From Burkholderiales bacterium (lineage in GTDB: Bacteria > Pseudomonadota > Gammaproteobacteria > Burkholderiales > Burkholderiaceae_C): 64,000 bases of DNA. The notes below the pieces were generated by a model that was not told the DNA's origin, did no database searches, and saw only the letters and a list, made by a program, of their open reading frames with translations. Each line of letters starts with the position of its first letter. Position 1 is the stretch's first letter. The position numbers were made by a program, and so were the translations under genes. Below are positions 9,103 to 18,265 of this stretch, piece after piece. The stretch lies in the NCBI GenBank assembly GCA_019509985.1, contig JAEKLF010000038.1, forward strand, positions 36,336-100,335, given 5' to 3'.

Positions 9103-10142
9103 ACAGGATCTGGCAATCCTGGCGCTCGCTGCGTCCGCGCGAAGCCGCGGTCTTCGTCGTCGCCAGCCTGCTGTTCGGCGCCATCGACCTGACCTCGCTG
9201 CTCGAATACCGCGTCGGCGCTCAACTGCCCCAGGTGCTGGCCCGCCACATGCTGCTGCCTCAGGTGTCGGGCCTGGCGCTGCTGCTGTGCTGGCTGCCAG
9301 CCACGCGCAGCGCCGCCACCGGCCTCGCGCGGCGGCGCGTGCTGATCGCCGCGACGCTGCTCGGCTCCCTCCTCGGCATGGCCCTGACCTATGCCGTCAT
9401 GCAGGCCCTGCCCTGGCCGTCCATCTGCGACATCATCCGTGCCAGCGACCACAAGCCGGCCTGCAGCGAGTTCCGCCTCGCGGCCTTGATCGGCGACACG
9501 ATCTGGGTCTTCATGCCGGCCTTGATGATCGTCGGCGTGCTCGAGATCCGTGCCCAGCGCAGCCGCCAGGAAGAAGCCGCCGAAAGCCTGCTGCGCGAGC
9601 ACAGCCAGCTGCGTCGCCATGCCCTCGCCTCGCAGCTCGCGGCGCTGCAGGCCCAGGTCGAACCGGGCCTGCTGTTCGACGCCCTCGTCTCCGTCGAGCA
9701 GGCCTACGCGCGCCGGGATGCCGACGCCAGCGTGCGGCTGGAGCGGCTGATCCGCCACCTGCGCGTGGCCCTGCCGCGGCTGCGCGACGCCGGCGCCACG
9801 CTGGGCAGCGAGGCCGAGCTGATCGCCAGCTACCTCGACCTGCTGCGCGATCTCAACGGCCACCCGCCTGCCTTCGACTGCGAGCTGGGTTCGCACGGCG
9901 CCACGCAGCTGCCGCCCATGCTGCTGCTGCCCTTGGTGCAGCGCGCGCTGCGCCTGGGTCAGCCAGGCCGCTGCTGGCTGGAGGCCGGCGAGCGCGTCAC
10001 GCTCGGCTTCGACCAGGAAGGCCTGTGCAGCGACGACGCCGATCTCGCCTCGCTGCGTGAGCGCCTGGCCGTGCTGGGCGCGAAACTCGTCTGCACCAGC
10101 GGCGCCGGCCGCACCGAATTCACCCTGGAGCTGCCCGCATGA
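9099..10142 (+). CDS. degenerate LytS-like membrane protein (putative pseudokinase)
   Basis: 347 residues with the same architecture as the preceding kinase: about four membrane helices, a coiled segment, then a His_kinase-like region. The phosphoacceptor is lost: where the family has EPHFLFN this protein has VEPGLLFDALVSV, so His is replaced by Gly. The N-box equivalent is LVQRALRLG, without the Asn that binds Mg-ATP, and no DxGxG G1 box is visible. It should therefore not autophosphorylate. Its place between an intact kinase and the regulator, with four-base overlaps on both sides, suggests a partner subunit that dimerises with or modulates the real kinase. That role is inference from context. 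Confidence 0.8.
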   Translation: MNRIWQSWRSLRPREAAVFVVASLLFGAIDLTSLLEYRVGAQLPQVLARHMLLPQVSGLALLLCWLPATRSAATGLARRRVLIAATLLGSLLGMALTYAVMQALPWPSICDIIRASDHKPACSEFRLAALIGDTIWVFMPALMIVGVLEIRAQRSRQEEAAESLLREHSQLRRHALASQLAALQAQVEPGLLFDALVSVEQAYARRDADASVRLERLIRHLRVALPRLRDAGATLGSEAELIASYLDLLRDLNGHPPAFDCELGSHGATQLPPMLLLPLVQRALRLGQPGRCWLEAGERVTLGFDQEGLCSDDADLASLRERLAVLGAKLVCTSGAGRTEFTLELPA

Positions 10143-10903
10143 GTCTGTTTGCGCCGACCGCCGTCGTCGCCGAGGATGAAGCCGCCCTGCGCGGCGAACT
10201 GGTGGAACAGCTGGGCAAGCTCTGGCCCGAGCTCAGCATCGTCGGCGAGGCGGCCGACGGCATCGAGGCGCTGCGCCTGCTGGACCAGCACCGTCCCGAC
10301 ATCCTCTTCCTGGACATCGAGATGCCCGGCGCCACCGGTCTGGACGTGGCACGCCAGGTCAACGGCCGCAGCCACGTCGTCTTCGTCACCGCCTACGACC
10401 AGTACGCCGTCGCCGCTTTCGACCAGGGCGCCGTCGACTACCTGCTCAAGCCGCTGGCCGGCGCACGCCTGTTCACGGCCATCTCGCGGCTGAAGGCGCG
10501 GCTGGGCCAGGCGCCCGCGCCGCTGGGCGGCGTGCTGGACCAGCTCGGCGCCCGACCCGCGCCCTCGGGCGCACGCGCACCGCTGCGCTGGATCAACGCG
10601 TCCGTGGGCCAGACGCTGCGCCTCATCACCGTCGACGAGGTCATGTTCTTCCAGAGCGACAACAAGTACACGCGGCTGGCACTGAAGGACGGCGAGGCGC
10701 TGATCCGCAAGCCGCTGAAGGAGCTCATCGACGAGCTCGACCCGCAGCAGTTCTGGCAGATCCACCGCTCCACGCTGGTCAACGTGAACGCCATCGCGAG
10801 TGTGAGCCGCGACTTCCGCGGCCGCATGCAGATCAAGCTCAAGCACGGCAGCGAGATGCTGCTGGTGGCCGAGAGCTGCGCGCATCTGTTCCGGCAGATG
10901 TAG
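10139..10903 (+). CDS. LytTR-family response regulator (AlgR/LytR type)
   Basis: 254 residues. The N-terminal receiver has the acidic pair (VAEDEAAL), phosphoacceptor Asp in LFLDIEMPGATG, conserved Thr in FVTAYDQY and Lys in LLKPL. The C-terminal LytTR domain, from about residue 155, contains FFQSDNKYTRLAL and WQIHRSTLVNVNAI, the signature of this beta-strand DNA-binding fold. Translation is coupled to the degenerate kinase-like gene (ATGA overlap). Targets are unknown; the next gene, a lipase-like hydrolase, starts only 22 bases downstream and may belong to the same transcript. Confidence 0.92.
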   Translation: MSLFAPTAVVAEDEAALRGELVEQLGKLWPELSIVGEAADGIEALRLLDQHRPDILFLDIEMPGATGLDVARQVNGRSHVVFVTAYDQYAVAAFDQGAVDYLLKPLAGARLFTAISRLKARLGQAPAPLGGVLDQLGARPAPSGARAPLRWINASVGQTLRLITVDEVMFFQSDNKYTRLALKDGEALIRKPLKELIDELDPQQFWQIHRSTLVNVNAIASVSRDFRGRMQIKLKHGSEMLLVAESCAHLFRQM

Positions 10904-10925
10904 CCCCGCAAGGGCATGATGAGGC

Positions 10926-12002
10926 ATGCCCAATCCCCAGCAACTGCGCGGCGCCAGCCGCCTCGCGATCGACGCGACCACCGGCGTCACCCGCCTCGTC
11001 GAGGCCATGCATGCCGAGATCGCGCGGCTGCCGCTGACGGCGCAGCGCGAGCGCACCGGCGGCATCACCGGCCTGGTCTACCGCAGCGTGCGCGGCGTGA
11101 CGCGCCTGGTGGGCGGCGGCCTGGACCTGGCCCTGGGCGCGCTGGCACCGGCACTCGGCGACGCCAGGCCCGAACGCGCCAACGCCGCGCTGGCCGCGCT
11201 GAACGGCGTGCTGGGCGACTACCTGGAAGACACCGCCAACCCGCTGGCCACGGCCATGAGCCTGCACCCGCTGGTCGAGGGCGCCACCGGGCCGGCCCTG
11301 GTCATGCTGCATGGCCTGTGCATGAACGAGGCGCAGTGGCGCCGTGACGGCGCAGACTTCCCCGCCGCGCTCGCCGCGCTGGGCTACCGGCCGCTGGGCC
11401 TGCGCTACAACAGTGGCCGGGCCATCTGGCGCAATGGCGCCGAACTGGCCAGGTTGCTCGAGAACGTGCCCGGCCCGCTGACGCTGCTCGGCCACAGCAT
11501 GGGCGGCCTGGTGGCACGCAGCGCCATTGCCCAGGCTGGGCGGCGGCGCTGGCCCAGGCGGCTGCAAGCCCTCGTCACGCTCGGCACGCCACACCAGGGC
11601 GCGCCGCTGGAGCGCGGTGGCCAGCAGGTGCAGCAGCTGCTCAACATCAGCGCCTATTCGCGCCCGCTGTCCCTGCTGGCGGCGCGGCGCAGCGCCGGCA
11701 TCCGCGACCTGCGCCATGCCAGTTTGCTCGAAGCCGATACCGGCAAGATCAGCCTGCTGCCTCTGCCCAAGGGCCTCGCCTGCTATGCCATAGCCGCCAC
11801 GATGTCCAAGGTCGCGAGCACCTCACCCGCGCGGTGGCTCGGCGACGGTCTGGTGCCGGTGGCCAGCGCGCTGGGCCAGCACCGCTCGCCAACGCGCCGC
11901 CTCGCCTTCACCGACACCGCCCTCTTCACCGGCCTGGGCCATCTGGGCCTGCAGACCGACGCCGCCGTGCTGGCGCAGCTGCAGCGCTGGTTGAAGCCAT
12001 GA
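10926..12002 (+). CDS. alpha/beta hydrolase, lipase/PGAP1-like
   Basis: 358 residues. The hydrolase core begins near residue 120 with the oxyanion-hole motif MLHGLCMNEAQW. The nucleophile elbow GHSMGG lies near residue 190, followed by TLGTPHQGAP, typical of triacylglycerol-lipase and PGAP1-like esterases. The catalytic His is probably the one in TGLGHLGLQ near the C-terminus. There is no clear signal peptide; the first 110 residues are an unrecognised helical region. It starts 22 bases after the LytTR regulator and may be co-transcribed with it. Substrate is unknown. Confidence 0.78.
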   Translation: MPNPQQLRGASRLAIDATTGVTRLVEAMHAEIARLPLTAQRERTGGITGLVYRSVRGVTRLVGGGLDLALGALAPALGDARPERANAALAALNGVLGDYLEDTANPLATAMSLHPLVEGATGPALVMLHGLCMNEAQWRRDGADFPAALAALGYRPLGLRYNSGRAIWRNGAELARLLENVPGPLTLLGHSMGGLVARSAIAQAGRRRWPRRLQALVTLGTPHQGAPLERGGQQVQQLLNISAYSRPLSLLAARRSAGIRDLRHASLLEADTGKISLLPLPKGLACYAIAATMSKVASTSPARWLGDGLVPVASALGQHRSPTRRLAFTDTALFTGLGHLGLQTDAAVLAQLQRWLKP

Positions 12003-12090
12003 GTCCGTCCTCTCGGCGGAGGGCCACATTCGCCTGGAAGGTCCGGACAAGTTCAAGCTTGTGAACCCGGGGCATCGGCAACTGGTAGCG

Positions 12091-12119
12091 CGGGGCGCGT
12101 GACGATCAGGCGCGCCCCG
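12091..12119. repeat. GC-rich inverted repeat between hydrolase and GGDEF gene
   Basis: Nine-base arms CGGGGCGCG (12091-12099) and CGCGCCCCG (12111-12119) with an 11-base loop. It lies about 90 bases after the hydrolase stop and about 170 before the next start. No T-run follows, so it is either a weak or factor-assisted terminator or an operator. Nothing else is recognisable in the 283-base gap. Confidence 0.4.
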
Positions 12120-12285
12120 AGCGAGGAAAGCTGCACGCATCCGTTTTCCAAAGGCAATGACAGCCGTGCGCGTTGGCATGGGCCGCCATAGACTTGGCCA
12201 GCGAAGCTGCCCACGGCATCGAGGGCACGCATTCGTCGGGGCTATGGCGCAAAGAAATATTCGAACGGACCGGTCTCGCATCGGC

Positions 12286-14385
12286 ATGACAGCGATGCGA
12301 TCCGCTGCACGGCTGGTGGCCGTCCTGTTGGCCGGATGCGCCGCCTTCGGCATGCCGGTCATCGGCCGGGCTCAGGCGGCGGCCGCGAGCGCGGCCTCCA
12401 TTGCCGGTGCCCAGGCGCCCGTCCTGGACATCGCCGAGCTGAAGGCCAGGATCGCTTCGGACGACCGCCGACGGCCTGTCGCTTCGATCGCACTGGCCCA
12501 GCAGGCGCTCGCGGCGGCCGGGCTGGCGCCCGAGGATCGTCGCTGGCTGCGTACACGCCTGGTGCGCGACCTGAACCGCCTGGACCGGACCGACGAGGCC
12601 GTCGCCCAGGCGGCAATCGGCCGGCGGGAAGCCCGTGATGAGCTGGAGCGGCTGCAGTTCGACCGGCTGGAAATGGCAGCGCTGGCTGACGCGCGCCGCC
12701 ATGACGACCTGCTCAAGCGCTACCAGGGCATCGCCCCCCGACTGCCAGCGCTGGCGAGGGACCCGGCGGATGCCGAGGCGCGCCTGATCGCCGCGGACAT
12801 CTGGCGGCTTGCCGGCATGGCGACGTTAGGCGTCGGCCGGCTGCCCGAGGCCACGGAACTGTTGACGCAGGCCTTGCGCATCCTCGATGAGCGCCCGGAC
12901 GCCGTCTTCGAGTTCGCGCAGGCGCTGACCTCCATGGCCCTCGTGCATTCCCGGTCCGGTCGCGCCGACGAAGCGTTGCGCACGGTGCAACGGGCCATCG
13001 AGGTCTCGGAGGCCGCAGGAGACCGCTCCGCCCTGTCCAGCTACTACCTGCGCAAGGGCTATTTCCTCGGCCTGCTCGGGCGCCCCGACGAACAGCACGA
13101 GGCGCTGCTCAAGGCCCGGGCCGCCGCGCAGGACGAGCTGAGGAACTACAACCTCGCCGTGGCGGCGACCAACCTGGCCGACGTCGCCCTGCAGAAGAAG
13201 GACTACCGCGGCGCCCTCAGCTACGCCGAGGAGGCCATGCCTCTCGTGGAACGCACCGGCGACAAGGAGTCGCTGTGGGTCTGCTGGGTCAACAAGGGCA
13301 TTGCGCTGAACCGGCTGGGGCGGCCCGGCGGCCTCGATTGGATACGCAAGGCCATCGCCGCCTTCGCCGCAACACCGGGCATGGCCACCAATGCCGCCGA
13401 CATCCAGGGCCTGCTGGCCGAGGAGCTGGCCTTCGTCCACGACTACCCTCAGGCCTACGAGGCGGCAATGCAGTTCAAGCGCCTGAGTGACGAGGTGCGC
13501 AAGGCCGCCGACCACAAGCGCATCGCCGAGGCGCAGGCGGCCTATGAGGCCGACAAGCGCCGGCGCCAGATCGAAGCGCTGGAGCAGGAGCAGCAGCATC
13601 AGCAGCGCTTTCGCTGGGTGCTGGCCCTGGCCGCCGTGGCCGGGCTGGCGGCGGCCGTCGTCGCGGCCGTCAGCCGCCATCACGTCAAGCGGGCCTACCA
13701 GGCGATGCGCGACATGGCCTTCTCCGATCCGCTGACCGGCCTGCGCAACCGCCGCCATCTGGTGAGCACGGTGCAGGAGGACCTGGCGCTGGCGGCGCGC
13801 CAGCGCGCCAATGCCAACGCCGGCGCCGCGTCCAGCAATGCCGACATCGTCTTCATGATGATCGACGTCGACCACTTCAAAGCCGTCAACGACGTGCACG
13901 GCCATGCCGCCGGCGACGCAGTCCTCAGGCAGTGCGCCGCGGTGCTGCAGCGGCAGCTGCGCGAGTCGGACACCCTCGTGCGCTGGGGCGGCGAGGAATT
14001 TCTTGTCTTCGCGCGCCAGGCCAATGCCCAGGAGATCCATGTGCTGGCCGAACGGCTGCGGGCAGGCATCGCCGCCCACGATTTCCTGCTCGACGATGGC
14101 CAGGTGCTGCGCAAGACCTGCTCCATCGGCTACGCCTGCCACCCCTTGCAACAGGACACCAAAGGCGCAGCGCCGGCGGACTGGAGCGACACCGTGGCGC
14201 TGGCCGACCAATGCCTCTACGTCGCCAAGGCCAGCGGCCGCGACGTCTGGGTCGGCGCCACCGCCCCGGATACCCGGCGAGCCGGCGGGCACCCGGCAAT
14301 CCGGGAACTGCGGGCCGGTGTCGACGCCGGCCTCTGGACGCTGCGTTGCAGCGGCGGGCGCGAGATCGTCTGGCCGGCATCGTGA
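12286..14385 (+). CDS. TPR-containing membrane diguanylate cyclase (GGDEF)
   Basis: 699 residues from the ATG at 12286, chosen because a signal-like hydrophobic stretch (ARLVAVLLAGCAAFG) then sits at the N-terminus; the frame stays open further upstream. A long periplasmic region has several tetratricopeptide-like helical pairs (for example ALVHSRSGRADEALRTVQRA). A membrane helix follows near residue 445 (WVLALAAVAGLAAAVVAAV), then a GGDEF domain: DPLTGLRNRRHL, DVDHFKAVNDVHGH and the active-site loop RWGGEEF. RESD precedes the loop by five residues and fits the RxxD inhibitory site, so product feedback is expected. It should make c-di-GMP in response to an extracytoplasmic signal read by the TPR region. 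A PilZ protein and a c-di-GMP riboswitch lie nearby. Confidence 0.9.
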   Translation: MTAMRSAARLVAVLLAGCAAFGMPVIGRAQAAAASAASIAGAQAPVLDIAELKARIASDDRRRPVASIALAQQALAAAGLAPEDRRWLRTRLVRDLNRLDRTDEAVAQAAIGRREARDELERLQFDRLEMAALADARRHDDLLKRYQGIAPRLPALARDPADAEARLIAADIWRLAGMATLGVGRLPEATELLTQALRILDERPDAVFEFAQALTSMALVHSRSGRADEALRTVQRAIEVSEAAGDRSALSSYYLRKGYFLGLLGRPDEQHEALLKARAAAQDELRNYNLAVAATNLADVALQKKDYRGALSYAEEAMPLVERTGDKESLWVCWVNKGIALNRLGRPGGLDWIRKAIAAFAATPGMATNAADIQGLLAEELAFVHDYPQAYEAAMQFKRLSDEVRKAADHKRIAEAQAAYEADKRRRQIEALEQEQQHQQRFRWVLALAAVAGLAAAVVAAVSRHHVKRAYQAMRDMAFSDPLTGLRNRRHLVSTVQEDLALAARQRANANAGAASSNADIVFMMIDVDHFKAVNDVHGHAAGDAVLRQCAAVLQRQLRESDTLVRWGGEEFLVFARQANAQEIHVLAERLRAGIAAHDFLLDDGQVLRKTCSIGYACHPLQQDTKGAAPADWSDTVALADQCLYVAKASGRDVWVGATAPDTRRAGGHPAIRELRAGVDAGLWTLRCSGGREIVWPAS

Positions 14386-14516
14386 AGCGCGGGCTGGAGC
14401 GAGTCGAGTGCCTGGCGCTGCGCGGCCAATGACCTCTCGGACCATGTCGCCCGGTTGACGCGGGCCTCAAGCTCGGCGTCGCACAATCGTTCGAAAGATC
14501 GATCAGGAGACCTGCC

Positions 14517-16733
14517 ATGTCCGAAAGCCATTACCGCATCTGCCCGCTGTGCGAGGCCTGCTGCGGCCTCGAGGTGAAGACCGAAGGCGCCAAGGTCATC
14601 AGCATCCGCGGCGCCGACAACGACGTCTTCAGCCACGGCTATCTCTGCCCCAAGGGCGTCAGCCTGAAGGACCTGCACGAAGACCCCGACCGCCTGCGCA
14701 CGCCGCTGATCAAACGCGACGGCCGGTTCGTCGAAGCGAGCTGGGATGAGGCCTTCGCCGAGATCGAGAAACGCCTGCTGCCGATCTGGCGCGAGCACGG
14801 GCCAGACTCCGTCGCACTGACCATCGGCAACCCGGCCGCGCACAAGGTGAGCCTGCTGGCCTACACGCCGCGCCTCGTGCGGGCCCTGGGCACGCGCAAC
14901 GCCTTCAGCGCCTCCACGCTGGACCAGATGCCCAAGCAGCTCAGCGCCGGCCTGATGTTCGGCCACTGGCTGAGCATCCCGCTGCCCGACATCGAGCGCT
15001 GCGACTACCTGCTGATCCTCGGCGGCAACCCGATGATCAGCAACGGCAGCCTGTGGACCGTGCCCGACTACCGCGGCAAGGCCAAGGCCCTGCGTGCGCG
15101 CGGCGGGCGCATCGTCGTCGTCGACCCGCGCCGCAGCGAGACGGCCGCGGCAGCCGACGAGCACCTGGCCATCCGCCCGGGCGGCGACGCGCTGCTGCTG
15201 GCCGGCATCGCGCACACGCTGTTCGACGAAGGCCTGGTGAAGCTCGGCCGCCTGGCCGAGCACGTCAACGGCCTGGACGAAGCGCGCGCCGCCGTGCTGC
15301 CCTTCGCACCCGAAGTGACTGCCGCCGGCTGCGGCATCCCGGCCGACGTGCAGCGCCGCATCGCCCGCGAACTCGCCGCCGCGCCGCATGCCGCTGTCTA
15401 CGGTCGCATCGGCACCTGCACGACGCGCTTCGGCACGGTGAACTCCTGGCTGGTCGACCTCATCAACGCGCTGACCGGCAACCTCGACCGCGAAGGCGGC
15501 GCGATGTTCGCCAAGGCCGCAGCTTTCGCGCCCAACACTCAGGGCAAGCCCGACGATCCTGTTGGAGTGGGCAAAGGCATCACGACCGGCCGGCGCAAGA
15601 GCCGTGTCAGCGGCGCGCCGGAGGTCTTCGGCGAGCTGCCCATCACGGTCATGGCCGAGGAGATGGAGACCGCGGGCGAGGGCCAGATCAAGGCGCTGAT
15701 CAGCATCGCCAGCAACCCGGTGCTGTCCGCGCCCGGCGGCCCGCGCATCGCCCGGGCGCTGGACGGCCTGGACTTCATGCTCAGCCTGGACATCTACGTC
15801 AACGAGACCAGCCGCCATGCCGACGTCATCCTGCCGGGGCTGTCGCCGCTGGAGGACCTGCATTTCGACGTCGCCTTCCCGCAGCTCAGCCACCGCAACC
15901 ATGCGCGCTTCTCCGGCCCGGTCTTCGACGCCGAGCCGGGCACGCCGCAGGAATGGCAGACCATCCTGCGCCTGTGCGCGCTGCTGGAGGGTCGCGGGCT
16001 GGATGTCGACGTGGCCCAGCTCGACGACGAGGCCATCGAGGCCGACGTGAAGCGCTTTGCCGGCGACCGGACGCCCGCCATCCTGGCCACGCTGCAACCG
16101 TGGCGCGGCCCCGAGCGCCTCATCGACCTGCAGCTGCGCGTCGGCCCCTACGGCGACCAGTTCGGCCGCAGGCCCGATGGGCTGAACCTCGCCAAGGTCA
16201 AGGCCAAGAGCACCGTCGACGGCGGTGGCGTCGACCTGGGCGCGCTGGTGCCCCGCATCCCCGAAGTGCTGCGCACGCCCAGCGGCAAGATCGAACTCGC
16301 GCCGCCTTCGGTGCTGGCCGATCTCGCCGAGGTCAAGGCCGAGCCGGCGCCCGCGTTCAGCCTCATCGGCCGGCGCGACACGCGCTCGGGCAACAGCTGG
16401 ATGCACAACCTGCCCGTGCTGGCCAAGGGACCGGACCGCTGCACGCTGCTGGTCAATCCCGAGGACGCCGAACGCCTGGGCCTGGCCGAGTTCGCCAAGG
16501 TCAGGAGCGCCGTCGGCGAGCTGGTCGCGCGTGTGGAGCGCAGCGCCGACATGAGCCCCGGCGTCGTCAGCCTGCCGCACGGCTGGGGGCATGACCTCGA
16601 TGGCGTGCAGCTCGGCGTGGCGCGCGAGCGGCCCGGCGTGAACATGAACGAGTTGCTGGACGACGCAGCCCGCGACCCGCTGAGCGGCAATGCGGTGCTC
16701 AGCGGCGTGGCCGTGGAGATCGCGCCGGCCTAA
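14517..16733 (+). CDS. molybdopterin-dependent oxidoreductase (formate dehydrogenase/DMSO reductase superfamily)
   Basis: 738 residues, cytoplasmic (no Tat signal). The N-terminal [4Fe-4S] ligands are C9, C12, C16 (ICPLCEACCG) and C44 (LCPKG). Mo-bis-MGD-binding segments include ILGGNPMISNGSL and VVVDPRRSET, with a C-terminal molydopterin dinucleotide-binding domain (VVSLPHGWGHDLDG). Where catalytic Cys or SeCys would lie in formate or nitrate reductases the sequence reads FSASTLDQMPKQLSAG, with neither, so the Mo ligand is probably Ser or Asp and the substrate is unclear. No electron-transfer subunit is encoded next to it. A GATCAGGAGACC stretch before the ATG gives a good ribosome site. Its stop overlaps the convergent S41 peptidase stop. 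Confidence 0.82.
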   Translation: MSESHYRICPLCEACCGLEVKTEGAKVISIRGADNDVFSHGYLCPKGVSLKDLHEDPDRLRTPLIKRDGRFVEASWDEAFAEIEKRLLPIWREHGPDSVALTIGNPAAHKVSLLAYTPRLVRALGTRNAFSASTLDQMPKQLSAGLMFGHWLSIPLPDIERCDYLLILGGNPMISNGSLWTVPDYRGKAKALRARGGRIVVVDPRRSETAAAADEHLAIRPGGDALLLAGIAHTLFDEGLVKLGRLAEHVNGLDEARAAVLPFAPEVTAAGCGIPADVQRRIARELAAAPHAAVYGRIGTCTTRFGTVNSWLVDLINALTGNLDREGGAMFAKAAAFAPNTQGKPDDPVGVGKGITTGRRKSRVSGAPEVFGELPITVMAEEMETAGEGQIKALISIASNPVLSAPGGPRIARALDGLDFMLSLDIYVNETSRHADVILPGLSPLEDLHFDVAFPQLSHRNHARFSGPVFDAEPGTPQEWQTILRLCALLEGRGLDVDVAQLDDEAIEADVKRFAGDRTPAILATLQPWRGPERLIDLQLRVGPYGDQFGRRPDGLNLAKVKAKSTVDGGGVDLGALVPRIPEVLRTPSGKIELAPPSVLADLAEVKAEPAPAFSLIGRRDTRSGNSWMHNLPVLAKGPDRCTLLVNPEDAERLGLAEFAKVRSAVGELVARVERSADMSPGVVSLPHGWGHDLDGVQLGVARERPGVNMNELLDDAARDPLSGNAVLSGVAVEIAPA

Positions 16734-18199
16734 CGCGCTGCCAGGTCGGCGGCGACCGCCTGCAGCACACGCTCGGCGCGCTGGCGCGCGTCCTCGCCCT
16801 CGGTGGCCAGCACCGGCAGGTCGGGGGCGACGCCGGCCACCTCGTCGCGGCCGTCGGCGCGCAGGCGCAGGCAGTCGGGCATGCGCAGGCGCATGCGCGA
16901 ATGCGCCAGCGTCTTGGGCTGCTCGCCACCCATGAAGCCGCAGCCGTCGCCGCCGGTCGGCGCACCGACCGTCTTGCCGATGCGGTTGTCCTGCACGACG
17001 GCCGTGAACATCTCGGCCGACGAGTAGGTGCGGCCGTCGGTCAGCACGTAGAGCGGCCCGGTCCACATCGCCCACAGGTCGTCGGCGCTGGACGGCATGG
17101 ACAGCCGGTAGGCCAGGGTCTGGTCGCCGAAGGCGCCGCGCGGCAGCGAGGCCGCGAAGCCGCCCGCGTAGCCCATGTCGACCAGGCGCTGGCAGCCACT
17201 GCCAGTCCAGGGCCGCTGCTGCGTCCACACCCAGGCCATGTCGCAGGGCTGCTGTGCGTTCGCCCCGGCCTGCGCGAAGAAGGCGCGGGCCTGGGTCAGC
17301 ATGTCGAGGGCCTCACCAGCAGGCGACGCTTTCAACGCGGCGTCCAGTCCCCGCAGCTGCTCGTCGGCATAACCATGCGCCGCGGCCGAGGCCGCCATGC
17401 GCAGCCGGGCCGAGCGCACAGGCTTGTCGGTCAGCAGCCGCGGGAACAGGTCGCCGCTGTCGTCGCCGCCGGTGTTGTTGCCGACGTCGATCAGCAGTGC
17501 CGTCATGCCCGCTGCTTTCAGCGCAGCGATCTGCTCGGCGAAGGCTGCGTGCCAGCGGCTGTCGGCGGCGTCGAACAGCGCGCCCGCGTCGAACGGTTCG
17601 CCCTTGGCCTTCAGTTCTTGCCAGGCCAGCGTGCAACTGGCCGGGAAGGCACGCAGCTGGAAGTTCTGGATGCGGATGACGCCGATGCGGCGCCCGTCGG
17701 ACGCGGTGGCGAGGCCGGCGCGGTAGACGGTGCCGAGGCCGTCCGACATGAGCTGGAAGTTGGGCAGGCTTTCCAGCGGCAGCGAGAAGGCCACGCGCGC
17801 GGTCGGCAGGAAGCCCTGCGCCGCGCAGGCGGCCACGGGGTCGGCTGCATCGAAAGGACGGGCCGGCACGGCGGGTGCCGCAGCAGCAGGCGCAGCCAGG
17901 TCGGGCAGTACCGACAGATGCCCGTCCTTGAATGCGCGCACGAAGCTCTCGATGGCCTGGCGCGCCTCGCGGTCACTGCGCGCGGCCTGCAGTGATCGGC
18001 GGGTCTGGCGGTCCAGGCGCGGCAGGTTCACGCCGCCCTCGGGCGAGGCGAACCAGGCGAGGTTGGCGTAGTCCTGCTCCAGCGTCTTCTTCAACTGCGC
18101 ATAGTCGCGCTGCCAGGCGGCAGCGTCGAAGCCGCTGGCCTGCGCGGCCAGCGCCGTCAGGGCCAGTGCGGCCGTGGCCAGCCCGCGGGAAACATTCAT
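16730..18199 (-). CDS. secreted S41-family (C-terminal processing protease-like) peptidase
   Basis: 489 residues with a classical signal peptide (LATAALALTALAAQASG). The C-terminal half has the S41 core: LLIDVGNNTGGDDSG matches the substrate/oxyanion loop of tail-specific proteases and YVLTDGRTYSSAEMF carries the probable nucleophile Ser of the SSAE motif. No PDZ domain is recognisable. Several cysteines suggest disulfides and a periplasmic or outer location. The AraC-type gene lies 66 bases upstream on the same strand and may drive it or share its transcript. The 3' end overlaps the convergent oxidoreductase by four bases. Confidence 0.82.
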   Translation of the reverse strand: MNVSRGLATAALALTALAAQASGFDAAAWQRDYAQLKKTLEQDYANLAWFASPEGGVNLPRLDRQTRRSLQAARSDREARQAIESFVRAFKDGHLSVLPDLAAPAAAAPAVPARPFDAADPVAACAAQGFLPTARVAFSLPLESLPNFQLMSDGLGTVYRAGLATASDGRRIGVIRIQNFQLRAFPASCTLAWQELKAKGEPFDAGALFDAADSRWHAAFAEQIAALKAAGMTALLIDVGNNTGGDDSGDLFPRLLTDKPVRSARLRMAASAAAHGYADEQLRGLDAALKASPAGEALDMLTQARAFFAQAGANAQQPCDMAWVWTQQRPWTGSGCQRLVDMGYAGGFAASLPRGAFGDQTLAYRLSMPSSADDLWAMWTGPLYVLTDGRTYSSAEMFTAVVQDNRIGKTVGAPTGGDGCGFMGGEQPKTLAHSRMRLRMPDCLRLRADGRDEVAGVAPDLPVLATEGEDARQRAERVLQAVAADLAAR

Positions 18200-18265
18200 G
18201 TCGACCTCTTGGGGAACCCGAGGCCGCGGTTGTAGCCGCGGGCCCGACCCGCCGTCTTGAACGCT

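Noticed and set aside
14217..17228. Open frame of 1003 codons on the minus strand
   Set aside because: It lies opposite the well-supported oxidoreductase and its middle is low-complexity Arg/Gly/Ala-rich; typical antisense shadow of GC-rich coding DNA.
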